From positions 1 through 64,000 of the forward strand of contig NZ_SRSG01000010.1 of assembly GCF_005543295.1 (NCBI RefSeq): a DNA stretch of 64,000 bases, written 5' to 3'. This document shows, in pieces, positions 42,998-52,496 of the stretch. This DNA is from Halalkalirubrum salinum. Lineage in GTDB: Archaea > Halobacteriota > Halobacteria > Halobacteriales > Haloferacaceae. The position numbers and the translations under genes were made by a program. The notes below the pieces were generated by a model. The model was not told the DNA's origin. It was given only the letters and a program-made list of their open reading frames with translations, and made no database searches. Each line of letters begins with the position of its first letter. The stretch's first letter is position 1.

Positions 42998-44053
42998 TTA
43001 TCTGTTTGTTTCAGTTGTCTCGACGCCGATTCCCGCCCCGGAGGGAACAGTCACACGGCCGTCAGCGACAGTCACCGGATCGGGGCCGAGATCGGTTTCG
43101 AGCAACGATGCAGTGGCGAGGCCGCACGGGCGAACGTCAGGGATCGCCGCGGCGACGTGGACTGCAGTCGTCCGCGCGACTACCGCGTCGATCGTCGTCG
43201 TTACTACCGGATCGATCCCGGCCGCCCGCGCTCGGGCAGCCAGCGCGACAGTCCGGCGCGGGCCGCCGATCGCCATCGGTTTACAGACGAGCACGTCGGC
43301 AGCGTCGGCTTCGGCGATTTCTGCAAAGCCGACCGACGCCAGGGACTCGTCGACCGCGATTGGCACCCCACGGCCGCGCAGTTCGGCGTGTCCAGAGAGA
43401 TCATCCGCAGGGAGTGGTTGTTCGAGGTACTCGAGGGTAAGGGGAGCGAGCGCGTCGATCGCCCGCGCTGCGGTTTCGCGGTCCCACGCGCCGTTGGCGT
43501 CGATGCGGATGTCGACGGTCGGGCTCACTGCCTCCCGGACTGCGCGGATCCGATCGATATCCGAATCGAGGCCGTCACTGCCCGCCTTGAGTTTGAGACA
43601 CGAAAATCCCGAGTCAACTGCCGCTGTGGCGGCCCGAACAGTTTCGTCGATCGAGCCGCCCCCGATCGTCGCGTTCACGGGGACAGACCCCGCGACATCA
43701 CCCGCGCTCCCGAATACCTCCGTGCGGAGGTGCTCGGCGGCCGATCGGTCCGCTGCGGCCGCAGCCCGATCGAGCCGCGCGGATTCAATAGCATGAGCGG
43801 CCGCAGGGGTTGTCGCTGGATCGACGCTGCGTTTCGGATCGTCGGCCGATGCGGCCGATCGAAGCGCCTGCTCACACGCATCGTAGGGCTCGGTCCAGCC
43901 GGGCAGCGGTGCTGCCTCACCGATGCCACTCGGCTCCGAATCCGCGGCAATCTGGACAAGAAAGCCACGGCGCTGGGTGATCGAGCCACGGGCGGTCGAC
44001 AACGGCGAGGCGAGCCGAATCGAGTAGGGGTCAATGTGAATCTGGCTTGTCAT
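42998..44053 (-). CDS. menC: o-Succinylbenzoate synthase
   Basis: An enolase-superfamily enzyme that dehydrates SHCHC in menaquinone synthesis. The 351-residue protein has the KxK acid-base pair in CLKLKAGSD, metal ligands Asp in RIDANGAW, Glu in YLEQPLP and Asp in AVDES, and the second Lys in VCKPMAIGG. It starts five bases after menA ends. The dipeptide epimerase group is related, but the men neighbours favour MenC. Confidence 0.9.
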   Translation of the reverse strand: MTSQIHIDPYSIRLASPLSTARGSITQRRGFLVQIAADSEPSGIGEAAPLPGWTEPYDACEQALRSAASADDPKRSVDPATTPAAAHAIESARLDRAAAAADRSAAEHLRTEVFGSAGDVAGSVPVNATIGGGSIDETVRAATAAVDSGFSCLKLKAGSDGLDSDIDRIRAVREAVSPTVDIRIDANGAWDRETAARAIDALAPLTLEYLEQPLPADDLSGHAELRGRGVPIAVDESLASVGFAEIAEADAADVLVCKPMAIGGPRRTVALAARARAAGIDPVVTTTIDAVVARTTAVHVAAAIPDVRPCGLATASLLETDLGPDPVTVADGRVTVPSGAGIGVETTETNR

Positions 44054-44058
44054 GGCGA

Positions 44059-44994
44059 TCAGATCGCGAGGCCGATCGCAAACAGGACAGCGTAGAGCGC
44101 GAGGAGTTTGCCAGTCCGTTCCAAAGCAGGATTCAGCATCTTTCCGGCGGTTTCGGTGAGAACGGTCCGGACGACGCTGACGCCGAGCGGGAGCGTAAGA
44201 AGCGGCAAGAGGGCAGCGATCGACGCCGCCCCCGTCGCGACGAACCAGAGCGGAACCGCGTACGCGAGCGCAGTGAACGCGAAATACTCCGCACGGCAGA
44301 ATCGGTAGCCGAATCTGACCGCAAGCGTCCGCTTGCCGGTCGTGGCATCTTCCTCGCGGTCGCGAACGTTGTTCACAACGAGGATATTCGTCGAAATCGC
44401 GGCGATCGGCAGGCTCGCTACGATCGCCTGAAGCGTAACGGTTCCTGGCGGAATCGTTATCGGAAACGAGCCGGCAAGTAGCGACGCTGCCTGAACGTAG
44501 TACGTGCCAGTTACCGCGACAAGCCCGAAGAAGACGAAGACGAACAGATCGCCAAGTCCGTGATAGCCGAGCGGATACGGACCGCCCGTGTAGGCAATCC
44601 CGCTGGCAACTGACAACAGCCCAATCACGAGAATCGGAACTCCGCCAACGTAGACGAGATACGTTCCGACAGCGATCGCGGCGGCGAAGGTGAGGTACAT
44701 CGCTCGCTTGACTGTCGGGGGCGCAATCAGCCCTGACTGGGTTACCCGGGTGAAGCCCTGTCTTGCCTCCGTGTCAGCACCCTGAATCGCGTCGTAGTAG
44801 TCGTTCGCAAAGTTGGTTCCGATCTGGATCAAAAGCGCCCCGACGAGGGCGGCGATCGCCGGCCAGAACGCAAAAACGCCGTTACCCCACGCGATCCCAA
44901 CACCGACGAGAACTGGCGCCGCCGCCGCCGGCAGTGTCTGGGGACGCGCAGCCATCACCCACGCTTTCGTCATCGAAACGTCCTGGACACTCAT
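44059..44994 (-). CDS. menA: 1,4-Dihydroxy-2-naphthoate prenyltransferase
   Basis: A UbiA-family membrane prenyltransferase of 311 residues that attaches the isoprenoid tail to the naphthoate ring. It has about eight to nine hydrophobic helices, the first Asp-rich motif NFANDYYDAIQGAD and the second, VNNVRDREEDATTGKRTLAV. The ATG at 44994 follows the usual start; another ATG lies nine codons upstream. It sits between menB and menC. Confidence 0.94.
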   Translation of the reverse strand: MSVQDVSMTKAWVMAARPQTLPAAAAPVLVGVGIAWGNGVFAFWPAIAALVGALLIQIGTNFANDYYDAIQGADTEARQGFTRVTQSGLIAPPTVKRAMYLTFAAAIAVGTYLVYVGGVPILVIGLLSVASGIAYTGGPYPLGYHGLGDLFVFVFFGLVAVTGTYYVQAASLLAGSFPITIPPGTVTLQAIVASLPIAAISTNILVVNNVRDREEDATTGKRTLAVRFGYRFCRAEYFAFTALAYAVPLWFVATGAASIAALLPLLTLPLGVSVVRTVLTETAGKMLNPALERTGKLLALYAVLFAIGLAI

Positions 44995-45060
44995 TGTGAT
45001 ATATTGGCGATCGGGGCTCAAAGCGGCTATGATTCTCCCAACTGGAGATGGTGAACGAGT

Positions 45061-45972
45061 TCAGTAGTGCCAGGGATACTCACGAAACTGCGGTTCGCGC
45101 TTTTCGAGGAACGCGTCTCGTCCCTCTGCAGCCTCCTCTGTCATGTACGCGAGCCGGGTGGCCTCGCCGGCGAACACCTGCTGGCCAACCAAGCCGTCGT
45201 CGGCGAGATTGAACGCATACTTCAGCATCCGCATCGCAGTTGGGCTCTTTCGTGTCATCTCGTCGGCCCATTCTAAGGCGACGGCTTCGAGCTCCTCATG
45301 GGCGATCGCCTCGTTGGCCATCCCCATCTCGACAGCCTCGCTCGCCGAGTAGGTCTTCCCACGGAAGAAAATCTCGCGGGCCTTCTTTTGGCCGACCTGT
45401 CGGGCGAGATACGCCGAACCGAATCCGCCGTCGAAGGAAGCAACATCCGGGTCAGTCTGGAGGAACTTCGCGTGTTCGTCGCTTGCGAGCGTGAGATCAC
45501 AGACGACGTGCAGTGAGTGACCGCCGCCGACAGCCCACCCAGGCACCACTGCGACGACCGGCTTGGGCATAAACCGAATCAGCCGCTGGACCTCGAGGAT
45601 GTGCAGCCGACCGGCCTTCGCCTCCCGGACGAGCGGATCGTCGTCGTCGCCGGCGTCGTCGTCCTCGCGGTACTCGTATCCAGAACCCCCGCGAACAGAC
45701 TGATCGCCGCCTGAACAGAATGCCCAGCCGCCGTCCTTTGGCGAGGGGCCGTTACCAGTCAACAACACACAGCCGATATCCGCCTGTTTGCGGGCGTGAT
45801 CGAGCGCGGCGTACAGTTCGTCGACCGTCCCCGGACGGAACGCGTTTCGCACCTCGGGGCGGTCGAACGCGATCCGGACCGCCGGGACGTCCGTGCCGCG
45901 GTGATAGGTGATGTCCTCGAACTCGTCTGTAACCAACTCCCAGCGATCGGAGTTAAACAACTCAGAGACCAT
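45061..45972 (-). CDS. menB: 1,4-Dihydroxy-2-naphthoyl-CoA synthase
   Basis: A crotonase-fold enzyme of 303 residues that closes the naphthoquinone ring. MenB marks are GGWAFCSGGDQSVRGGSGY near 84-102, VVPGWAVGGGHSLHVVCD and the DGGFGSAYLARQVGQKKARE segment with the catalytic Asp. An acidic insert (DDDAGDDDD) follows the first motif. It is the first gene of the men cluster. Confidence 0.95.
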   Translation of the reverse strand: MVSELFNSDRWELVTDEFEDITYHRGTDVPAVRIAFDRPEVRNAFRPGTVDELYAALDHARKQADIGCVLLTGNGPSPKDGGWAFCSGGDQSVRGGSGYEYREDDDAGDDDDPLVREAKAGRLHILEVQRLIRFMPKPVVAVVPGWAVGGGHSLHVVCDLTLASDEHAKFLQTDPDVASFDGGFGSAYLARQVGQKKAREIFFRGKTYSASEAVEMGMANEAIAHEELEAVALEWADEMTRKSPTAMRMLKYAFNLADDGLVGQQVFAGEATRLAYMTEEAAEGRDAFLEKREPQFREYPWHY

Positions 45973-46028
45973 ACCCCGAGTGGGGTCGGTGAGGATAAAA
46001 AATCGATGACAGAGACTCGACGACAGGC

Positions 46029-46274
46029 TTACTCGACGGTGATCGTCTGGACCTGCTGGACGGATGTCGCTTCCCAGACATTGCTGCGCATGCCGGCACG
46101 CGAGAGCTCCATGTGTACCGTCGAGCCCGGCTGAAGCGCGTCAGCGGTCCGCTCAGCGGTCCGATCGGCATAGGAAACGACGTGGAACGTCGAGTTTTCT
46201 GACTCGTGGGTGACTGTGAGTGCCCCGTGGGTGTTCTTTTCGGTGACGACTGTGAATTCTCCGTCTACGTTCAT
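46029..46274 (-). CDS. Small haloarchaeal protein, unknown function
   Basis: An 81-residue protein of mostly beta character (GEFTVVTEKNTHGALTVTHE, STFHVVSYADRTAERTA). The layout resembles a small OB-like or beta-barrel protein, but I do not recognise a family. I chose the ATG at 46274, preceded by an A/T-rich promoter stretch. It is divergent from the TFB-like gene. Confidence 0.7.
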   Translation of the reverse strand: MNVDGEFTVVTEKNTHGALTVTHESENSTFHVVSYADRTAERTADALQPGSTVHMELSRAGMRSNVWEATSVQQVQTITVE

Positions 46275-46494
46275 ACACAGTAATAAATAAGACAAATATT
46301 TAATTGTATCTCAATAGCTATTGATATACCTATTATTTCTCCGTACCACTAGTGAGACCTTCACAATTGTTCTCATAGAATTGTGGATCTTTCAAGTGAG
46401 TGTGGGGCATACTGACGACCATCATACCAATCGAGTGCGCGCTCCCAACGTGGCGGACGCGTTTAAGTTGCTAACCGTCGTCTATATTCATACG
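46275..46494. promoter_or_regulatory. Divergent A/T-rich control region with palindromes
   Basis: The perfect palindrome CAATAGCTATTG lies at 46312-46323. CACAATT (46362-46368) and AATTGTG (46379-46385) form a second inverted repeat with a 10-base spacer. TATA-like boxes lie before both neighbouring genes (for example GTTTAAG at 46461-46467). The base content is far lower in G+C than the genes beside it. Confidence 0.5.
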
Positions 46495-46803
46495 ATGTAC
46501 AGTGCACGCGATCGCGTGGAAAATCAACAGTGGATCGACGCACTCTCGGCGGCGGCAGCCGAGCTTGAGCTGGGTTCGGAGGCTCGCTCAAACGCGGTCG
46601 ATCTGTTTGTCTCACACGTTCCTGACGCCGAGCGATCGAAACCCGCTGTTGCTGCCGCGGCGTTGTACGCGGGTGCGCTCGTCGCCGGTCAAGAGCGATC
46701 CCAGCGCGCGGTCGCCGAGGCGATGGGCGTCACGCGTCTCAGTGTGCAATCAAAATGGAAGGACCTGCTGTCAGATGCTGGATTTCGCCCACCAACATGG
46801 TGA
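46495..46803 (+). CDS. Single cyclin-box TFB-like protein
   Basis: A 102-residue protein resembling one cyclin repeat of transcription factor B. ARSNAVDLFVSHV and AVAAAALYAGALVAGQERSQ are the core helices, and RAVAEAMGVTRLSVQSKWKD is a helix-turn-helix like that of TFB which reads the BRE. It lacks a zinc ribbon and a second repeat, so it is probably a regulator rather than a general factor. The ATG at 46495 follows a TATA box by 31 bases. Confidence 0.78.
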   Translation: MYSARDRVENQQWIDALSAAAAELELGSEARSNAVDLFVSHVPDAERSKPAVAAAALYAGALVAGQERSQRAVAEAMGVTRLSVQSKWKDLLSDAGFRPPTW

Positions 46804-46821
46804 CCACTGCCGGCGCGACAG

Positions 46822-47319
46822 TCACTTTTCAGGGTTCGTAGCTGCACGTCCCTCGCGATCGGGCGTGAGGTTACCGTGGCGATCGATCTCGCCGTTGACG
46901 ATCCGCGTCGAAGAGATTCGCGTGCCGTCCTCGGCGTCGACGTGATCGACGACCTCAATTCTGAGTGGGTCGAGTCCCTTCTGTTCTCGGATCTCGTTGA
47001 CTCGCTCGCCACCGTCGACCGTCTCGGGTGAGACGATGAGTACGTCGAACCCCGGCTCGGTTGCAATTCCCGTCGGTTCGGTCAACTCGCGAATCGTGAG
47101 CGATCGGCCGTGTCGCGCTGCAATCGGTTCGATCTCAGCTTTGAGGGCTGCTTTTCGTTCGTCGAATGGCTTGACGTATCGTTCGACGTGTCTCGTCTTT
47201 GGCGCCAGTTCGTCGGAGGTGAGACCGACAGTCACATCCCCAAAATCGAACGCTCGCTCAAAAAGCGCGAGGTGACCGTCGTGTACAGGATCGAACGTCC
47301 CACCGATCGCCACGTCCAT
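46822..47319 (-). CDS. coaD: Phosphopantetheine adenylyltransferase, archaeal type
   Basis: It transfers AMP to 4'-phosphopantetheine in coenzyme A synthesis. The 165-residue nucleotidyltransferase has the GGTFDPVHDGHLALF loop and the second motif RISSTRIVNGEI. It is the archaeal form that carries extra C-terminal residues. Convergent with the TFB-like gene. Confidence 0.93.
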   Translation of the reverse strand: MDVAIGGTFDPVHDGHLALFERAFDFGDVTVGLTSDELAPKTRHVERYVKPFDERKAALKAEIEPIAARHGRSLTIRELTEPTGIATEPGFDVLIVSPETVDGGERVNEIREQKGLDPLRIEVVDHVDAEDGTRISSTRIVNGEIDRHGNLTPDREGRAATNPEK

Positions 47320-47390
47320 ACGCTCGGGTCGGTCGCTGTCGTCTTAAAAGCCGTTATCTCGTGAGGCGAAAACCGAGACCAGGGTGCCGA

Positions 47391-47930
47391 TCAGTTTTTG
47401 TCGATTCCGTCCGCGTCCGCGCCGTCCCTGGAGTCCGTCTGTGGGTCTTCGACAGTGATCGTCACCGGCGTGGTGTCGCTGTCAGCGTCTTTACCGCCCA
47501 ACCGCCGATCAAGATTGAATACCGTGTTCAGTTCTGACTGTACCTGCCCGACGACACCACGGACGAGTTCGCTCGGCGCGATCGCCTCGTACTCATAGGG
47601 GTTGTTACCTGCGCCTTCGCTTTTGCGTTTCTGCCGCGACACCGTCTCCTCATCGTGGAGCTCTGCAAGCGCCTCTCGAACCGTACTCGGATACAGGCCG
47701 GTCCCGTCGGCGATCTCCTCGCTCGTCCGATTCGGATGCTGCCGGAGATACACGTAGATCCGTGCGCGGGTTTCGGTATCGAGCACCCACGCAAGTAAGT
47801 CGACGATACCCTCGTCGAACTCCGAAACGGCCCGATCGGCACTGCCCTCAAGCCGTTCTTTGGTTCGCTGGAGCTCTTCGCGGCCGACGGGCGATCGCGA
47901 TCCGTCGGTTTCAGTCTCATCATCTGTCAT
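47391..47930 (-). CDS. Winged-helix transcriptional regulator
   Basis: A 179-residue regulator. Residues about 50-115 form a winged helix-turn-helix (TRARIYVYLRQHPNRTSEEI, ADGTGLYPSTVREALAELHD), with a basic wing (SRQKRKSEGAG). The C-terminal part is acidic and probably disordered. The start is preceded by the gene-end of gshA at 60 bases. Its target cannot be read from sequence; ArsR/TrmB-like families are the nearest look. Confidence 0.83.
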   Translation of the reverse strand: MTDDETETDGSRSPVGREELQRTKERLEGSADRAVSEFDEGIVDLLAWVLDTETRARIYVYLRQHPNRTSEEIADGTGLYPSTVREALAELHDEETVSRQKRKSEGAGNNPYEYEAIAPSELVRGVVGQVQSELNTVFNLDRRLGGKDADSDTTPVTITVEDPQTDSRDGADADGIDKN

Positions 47931-47991
47931 ACTGGTAACGGCGAGCCGGCGGTTAAAAAGGGTTTCTGTTGGACAACAAAGGACGAATCAG

Positions 47992-49077
47992 CTACGGCTC
48001 GGTATCTAAACAGAGCGCATCACAGAGTGCCGCCAATCCATATTCGTCGTGGAGTCGTCGTTGACGGGCAGTACCGCTTTCATCGTTCAGGACGGTTCGG
48101 ATCCCGGTTACGCCGAGCCGATCGGCTTCTCTGTCGATTACCTCTGAGAGCGTGACAACGCCGTCACCGGTCCGATCGATGAACGACGCGTCGCGGCCGT
48201 GTCGCATCGCGCGCCACTTGTTCTCGTCGAGAATTTCTCGGCGGATGTCCATCGACGACTCACCGTCCGCGTACCGCTCGGCGAGATCCATAACGAGCGC
48301 ATGAACGTATTCGACAAACGCGAGGACGATCCTGAGTTCAGATTGTCCGTCCGGGGTTCGAACCTCAACAGTACCGTGACCGGTGTGTGGGCGAACGTCG
48401 AACCAGAGTTCGCCCCGATCGTCGATCGCGCCGTGTTCGACCATCGTCCGCTCGAAGCGATCAAACGCATCGTAGTTCTCGAAGGCAGTCGGCATCCCGG
48501 TGTTCGGCAGCCCCTCGAATATTTTCGCCCGTGTAGAAGCCAATCCGGTGTCGAAGCCGTTCCAGAACGGGGAGTTCGCCGACAGCGCAAGCATCGGCGG
48601 GAGGTACCACCGCAGCTCGTTGGCGATCCAGACTGCCTTGTCGGGGTCGTCGACACCGACGTGGACGTGGAGCCCAGCAGTGGTGTTTCGGTGTTGGGGG
48701 TACTGGATCCGATCGAGTTGGGAGCGATACCGCGGCTTCCGTGCGTGATCGAGCTCACGCCACTTGGCAGCGGGATGCAACCCTGCACCGGCGATTCGAT
48801 AGCCGTGGGCTGCGGCGTGGTCGACGAGTGCCTCTCGAACACGTCGAAGCTGTGTTTCTGCAGTGCTAACATCCTCGATGAGCGGCGTCTGCGTTTCGAT
48901 CGTACACTTGAACAGCTCGTGGTCAATTCGTCCCGCAAGGGGTTCTGGAGGATCGGATCCGTACACCAGATCGTCGGTTCCTGAGACGGGATAGCCGGCC
49001 GCATCGACAATAAAAAACTCCTCTTCGATCCCGAGCGTTCCCATCCGCGTGAACGCATCCGGCGAGCCAGTATCCAT
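47992..49077 (-). CDS. gshA: Glutamate-cysteine ligase, haloarchaeal type
   Basis: It makes gamma-glutamylcysteine, the main low-mass thiol of many haloarchaea. The 361-residue protein belongs to the carboxylate-amine ligase (GCS2/YbdK) group: [11 protein letters not shown] near 14-24, [13 protein letters not shown] and the [16 protein letters not shown] part. I chose the ATG at 49077; the frame extends 20 codons more. It may share a transcript with the regulator downstream. Confidence 0.92.
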   Translation of the reverse strand: MDTGSPDAFTRMGTLGIEEEFFIVDAAGYPVSGTDDLVYGSDPPEPLAGRIDHELFKCTIETQTPLIEDVSTAETQLRRVREALVDHAAAHGYRIAGAGLHPAAKWRELDHARKPRYRSQLDRIQYPQHRNTTAGLHVHVGVDDPDKAVWIANELRWYLPPMLALSANSPFWNGFDTGLASTRAKIFEGLPNTGMPTAFENYDAFDRFERTMVEHGAIDDRGELWFDVRPHTGHGTVEVRTPDGQSELRIVLAFVEYVHALVMDLAERYADGESSMDIRREILDENKWRAMRHGRDASFIDRTGDGVVTLSEVIDREADRLGVTGIRTVLNDESGTARQRRLHDEYGLAALCDALCLDTEP

Positions 49078-49152
49078 TAGCTGACCCCTTTGGCCGGGAG
49101 GAATAAATAGGTCGTGAAGCCGGTAGACAACCAACACAACCGCCGCCGAGGC

Positions 49153-49782
49153 TTACTGTTTCCGCGCGACAACCCCGAGGTGATCGTCGTGATACGGTTC
49201 GAGCGATCGCGTTTCGAGGATCTCGTATGTCTCTTCGAGTTCATCGAGGACGCGATCGTAAACTGCCTCGGGATCAGCGGTCACGTCCTCGCTGCGGGCT
49301 TTGATCGCCGCGAGCAACACGCCATCCTCATCGAGAAAGGTCGCATTCCGCGCCGCAACGGTTGCCTGCCCTCTCGTTGCGACATCCTGGATGATCGCGT
49401 CTAGGTTCGATTCGACGACGTGCGCGTACGTTTCGGGCTGGCGGGCGTCTTTCAAAAGCGGGAACAGGTTCGATCGATCCGCAGCCACCGACACGAGGTC
49501 TCGAACCGGACGTGGGGCGAACTCCACGGCATACGTTGGGCCGGCAAAATCAGCGACGTGACTGACTGTCGTACCGCTCGCCGCCCCGAGGTATAGAACG
49601 GATTCGCCACCAGACAGCGGGACGTCCATTCCGAGTTCCAACATCGCGCCGAGCTTCGATCGACCCGCATCCCACACACGCCACTGGCCGTCTGTTGGCT
49701 CGCCGTAGACGGGTTCGCCGCTCGTTGCGAGTCGCTCGCGGCCGTCGAACGCACGCCGAACGATACCGTCTGGAAGCGTCAT
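49153..49782 (-). CDS. flpA: Fibrillarin-like rRNA/tRNA 2'-O-methyltransferase
   Basis: The catalytic subunit of the C/D box RNP, which methylates ribose using guide RNAs. The 209-residue Rossmann methyltransferase has VLYLGAASGTTVSHVAD for SAM binding and KARSEDVT plus DHLGVVARK at the end. Its start overlaps nop5 by four bases. Confidence 0.95.
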   Translation of the reverse strand: MTLPDGIVRRAFDGRERLATSGEPVYGEPTDGQWRVWDAGRSKLGAMLELGMDVPLSGGESVLYLGAASGTTVSHVADFAGPTYAVEFAPRPVRDLVSVAADRSNLFPLLKDARQPETYAHVVESNLDAIIQDVATRGQATVAARNATFLDEDGVLLAAIKARSEDVTADPEAVYDRVLDELEETYEILETRSLEPYHDDHLGVVARKQ

Positions 49783-50621
49783 TCCTCACCTCCGTCGGTT
49801 CGCGCCTGGATCGTGGCGATTCGATCGCGCAGCTCTTCGTGGATTTCCTCGCGGTACTCGCCGCTGTAGTGGTCGATCCGCGCGGCGATCGAGAGCTTCC
49901 CCGCAAATGCGCGGGCCGCAGAGCCACGGTTGTCTGGGTGGGTTCCACGCACGTATTCGTGGGTGAAGATGATCCCGTGTTTTGGCGAGGTGCCGTGGCC
50001 GGCGAGGTGTGCAAACAGCGCGTCCTCCGCGCCGAGTACCTGCACGGTCCCGCTCGGTTTCTTTGCGAGCGCCTCAAGTCCGCCCGCGAGCGCGATGAGC
50101 CGCGCAGCGAGCACCGAACCGGCCATTGCGTCGAGATTCGGCGCGATCTGAGGGGTTTGTCGCTCGATGAACGATCGCAATGTCTCGGCTTCTTCAGCCA
50201 GTGCATCGACCTGCTCGGCCAGCGCGAGGACGTGCCCCTCTGCGTCGGTCTGTGGCTCGCGACCCGCGAGCGATCGGACTCCTGCGACCGTCGGCTCAGC
50301 CTCCTCAAAGAGCGTTCCCGCCCACTCGGCGGTCCGTTCGGCGAGTTCATTCGCGAGCCGCTCAGTATCGTCCATTGATCGAACTGCATGCACGAGCTGG
50401 CTGTCGTCTGCCTGCTCGCGGCTTCGAACGGCTCGTCTGGCGGCCTCGATCGTCGCGACCCTGAGTCGATCGTAGTACTCGGTTTCGCTGTCGGCGTACC
50501 CCTTGTCGACGGCGATCGACGGCCATGCGCGGGGCGTTTCAGCGCTCCCCGACGCGATCGAATCGATCGCTCCCTCGGTGTCGCCGGGCGGCAGTCCCGC
50601 GAACCAGGCGTCGTCTGTCAT
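49779..50621 (-). CDS. nop5: Nop5/Nop56 C/D box RNP protein
   Basis: The scaffold that bridges L7Ae-bound guide RNA and fibrillarin. The 280-residue protein has an N-terminal domain, coiled coil (about 100-160), and the Nop domain (PNLDAMAGSVLAARLIALAG, SGTVQVLGAEDALFAHL, HGIIFTHEYVRG). It is shorter than bacterial-fusion or eukaryotic versions, with no charged C-terminal tail. It is first in the unit with flpA. Confidence 0.95.
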   Translation of the reverse strand: MTDDAWFAGLPPGDTEGAIDSIASGSAETPRAWPSIAVDKGYADSETEYYDRLRVATIEAARRAVRSREQADDSQLVHAVRSMDDTERLANELAERTAEWAGTLFEEAEPTVAGVRSLAGREPQTDAEGHVLALAEQVDALAEEAETLRSFIERQTPQIAPNLDAMAGSVLAARLIALAGGLEALAKKPSGTVQVLGAEDALFAHLAGHGTSPKHGIIFTHEYVRGTHPDNRGSAARAFAGKLSIAARIDHYSGEYREEIHEELRDRIATIQARTDGGEE

Positions 50622-50700
50622 ACGATCTGGTACCGCACCCGCTGGTATGTACCCTTCGCACTCGGAGGGCCGCATACCGTGAAAATCCCAGCCGGTTCGA

Positions 50701-51342
50701 TCAACACACCGGCTTCGGGTTCACACCCATCGATTCGAGCGAGTCAGTGTACTCCTCGTAGGCCGCCTGAATCGCTTCCGTCGCCGCCTCGACCGCCTGG
50801 TCGACATCCGCGTCGTCTGCACACACCTCCTCGATCAGCTCGAGTGCCTGCTCGATCTGCTCTGTGACATCCGAACCAAGTTCGCGGAACACTGACGCGG
50901 TTCGTGGGTCGGCGTCACCGACAAAATAGCCAGTGTACTGTTCTTTCGACTTCTTTGCGACCAGACACCGACCCAACAGCGCGCCGGCGCGATCGATCGT
51001 CGCCTCGTACTCTCGGAGCACAGCCTGGATCGCCGGCACGTCGCTCGTGTCGAGATCCTCGTCGGCTGGATCGTCGAGCTTCGAAACAACGGTCTCGAAG
51101 TGTTCGGCCTCAACAGCGGCGATCGACTCGAACGTCTCGCGTGCGCCTTCATGGGATTCGTCTTCGGCCCACCCCTCGAGGGTTTCCTGGGCAGCTCGCT
51201 CGGCGACCGCAGCCGCGCGGAGCACGGTCGTCGCGTCGAGTTCACCGCCGGTTTCGGCGTACAGTGCTTTTGACGAGCCGAGCCGTGAGAGTGCGGTTGC
51301 GTTTTTTGTTTCGATGCGATCGCGGAGCGCCGAGGAAGTCAT
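50701..51342 (-). CDS. Rubrerythrin/ferritin-like helical protein
   Basis: A 213-residue all-helical acidic protein with the four-helix pattern of ferritin-like proteins: RAAAVAERAAQETLEGWAED, SIAAVEAEHFETVVSKLD and EYEATIDRAGALLGRCLVAK. The EAEH pair resembles a diiron ligand half, but a full E...ExxH set twice is not evident, so metal binding is uncertain. It follows the tssA gene by about 56 bases on the same strand. Confidence 0.7.
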   Translation of the reverse strand: MTSSALRDRIETKNATALSRLGSSKALYAETGGELDATTVLRAAAVAERAAQETLEGWAEDESHEGARETFESIAAVEAEHFETVVSKLDDPADEDLDTSDVPAIQAVLREYEATIDRAGALLGRCLVAKKSKEQYTGYFVGDADPRTASVFRELGSDVTEQIEQALELIEEVCADDADVDQAVEAATEAIQAAYEEYTDSLESMGVNPKPVC

Positions 51343-51398
51343 GACTATTGGTTCGTTGGGCGTCGTGATAAAAAAGTCGTCTTGGGCAGAGCGCGCGC

Positions 51399-52259
51399 TT
51401 ACTCGCCTTTTTCGATCGGCGCGCCGACGAGGTTGCCCCACTCGGTCCACGAGCCGTCGTAGTTGATCGTGTCGTCGTAGCCGAGTAGCTCGTGCAGCGC
51501 GAACCACGCGACCGAGGATCGCTCGCCGATTCGGCAGTACGCGACGGTCGTCTCGTCGCCGTCGATGCCCTTGTCGGCGTACAGCTCACGAATCTCGTCT
51601 GCGCTTTTGAAGGTGCCGTCGTCGTTCGTGACTGCAGCCCACGAGATGTTCTGTGCGCCCGGAATGTGTCCGCCTCGCTGGGCAGTCTCCTGCAGTCCTG
51701 GCGGCGCGAGAATCTCGCCGGAGAACTCCTCTGGGCTGCGCACGTCAACGAGCGGCAGACCACGATCGATCGCTTTCTCGACATCGTCGCGGTACGCGCG
51801 GATCGACTCCCGTGGACCGGAGGCCTTGTACTCCTGTCCGGAGAATGAGGGAACCTCGTCGGTCGTCGGATAGTCGTTCTCGATCCAGTACTCGCGGCCG
51901 CCGTCGAGCAGCTTCACGTCCTCGTGGCCGTAGTATTTGAACTGCCAGTAGGTATACGCCGCGAACCAGTTGGCGTTGTCGCCGTAGAGAACGACCGTCG
52001 AATCGTCGGTGATCCCGTGTGAACCGAGTAGCTCCTCGAAGTCCTCCTTCGTGAGAATGTCACGAGTTGTCTGATCTTGCAGCTGGGTCTCCCAGTTGAA
52101 CCCGATCGCCCCGGGCGCGTGCGAGTCTTCATAGGCCTCCGTGTCCACGTCAACTTCGACCAGTCGGTGGGCGGGGTCGTCAGACTCGAAGGCGTCCAGG
52201 TTCGATTCGACCCAGTCAGCCGTTACGAGTACGTCGTTCGCGTATTCAGATTGACTCAT
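51399..52259 (-). CDS. tssA: Thiosulfate sulfurtransferase (two-domain rhodanese)
   Basis: A rhodanese of 286 residues with two domains: an inactive N-terminal one (HRLVEVDVDTEAYEDSHAPG) and a catalytic C-terminal one with Cys in VAYCRIGERSSVAW. It moves a sulfane sulfur from thiosulfate to an acceptor. The ATG at 52259 is used, with an ATG four codons upstream as alternative. A second rhodanese gene is divergent from it (52497). Confidence 0.93.
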   Translation of the reverse strand: MSQSEYANDVLVTADWVESNLDAFESDDPAHRLVEVDVDTEAYEDSHAPGAIGFNWETQLQDQTTRDILTKEDFEELLGSHGITDDSTVVLYGDNANWFAAYTYWQFKYYGHEDVKLLDGGREYWIENDYPTTDEVPSFSGQEYKASGPRESIRAYRDDVEKAIDRGLPLVDVRSPEEFSGEILAPPGLQETAQRGGHIPGAQNISWAAVTNDDGTFKSADEIRELYADKGIDGDETTVAYCRIGERSSVAWFALHELLGYDDTINYDGSWTEWGNLVGAPIEKGE

Positions 52260-52496
52260 ACATCCACCCATATGGTCTGGATCCTCTTAGACCCTCTATC
52301 GGCGGTGAAAACAGCCGACCGATCGGAAAAGAAGAAAAATCTGCCGATAAATTGCAGCACACACAGCTCCGTAGCCGCGGGAAGCCACAGGTCAGGGCCG
52401 GGTCAACAAACAACCAGCAATAATTGCAGTCGCTTTGGTTTCCCGCACAGGAGGCCGTATCAGAGAATACAGGTACATTGGGCGAAAAAAGCGCGT
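52260..52496. promoter_or_regulatory. Divergent spacer between two rhodanese genes
   Basis: It holds the promoters of both sulfurtransferase genes, with A/T stretches about 52325-52350 and 52475-52490. No gene is visible. Confidence 0.4.

Noticed and set aside
48351-48366. tRNA T-loop-like sequence (GGGGTTCGAACCTC)
   Set aside because: It is inside the gshA coding region and no acceptor or anticodon stem can be formed around it.
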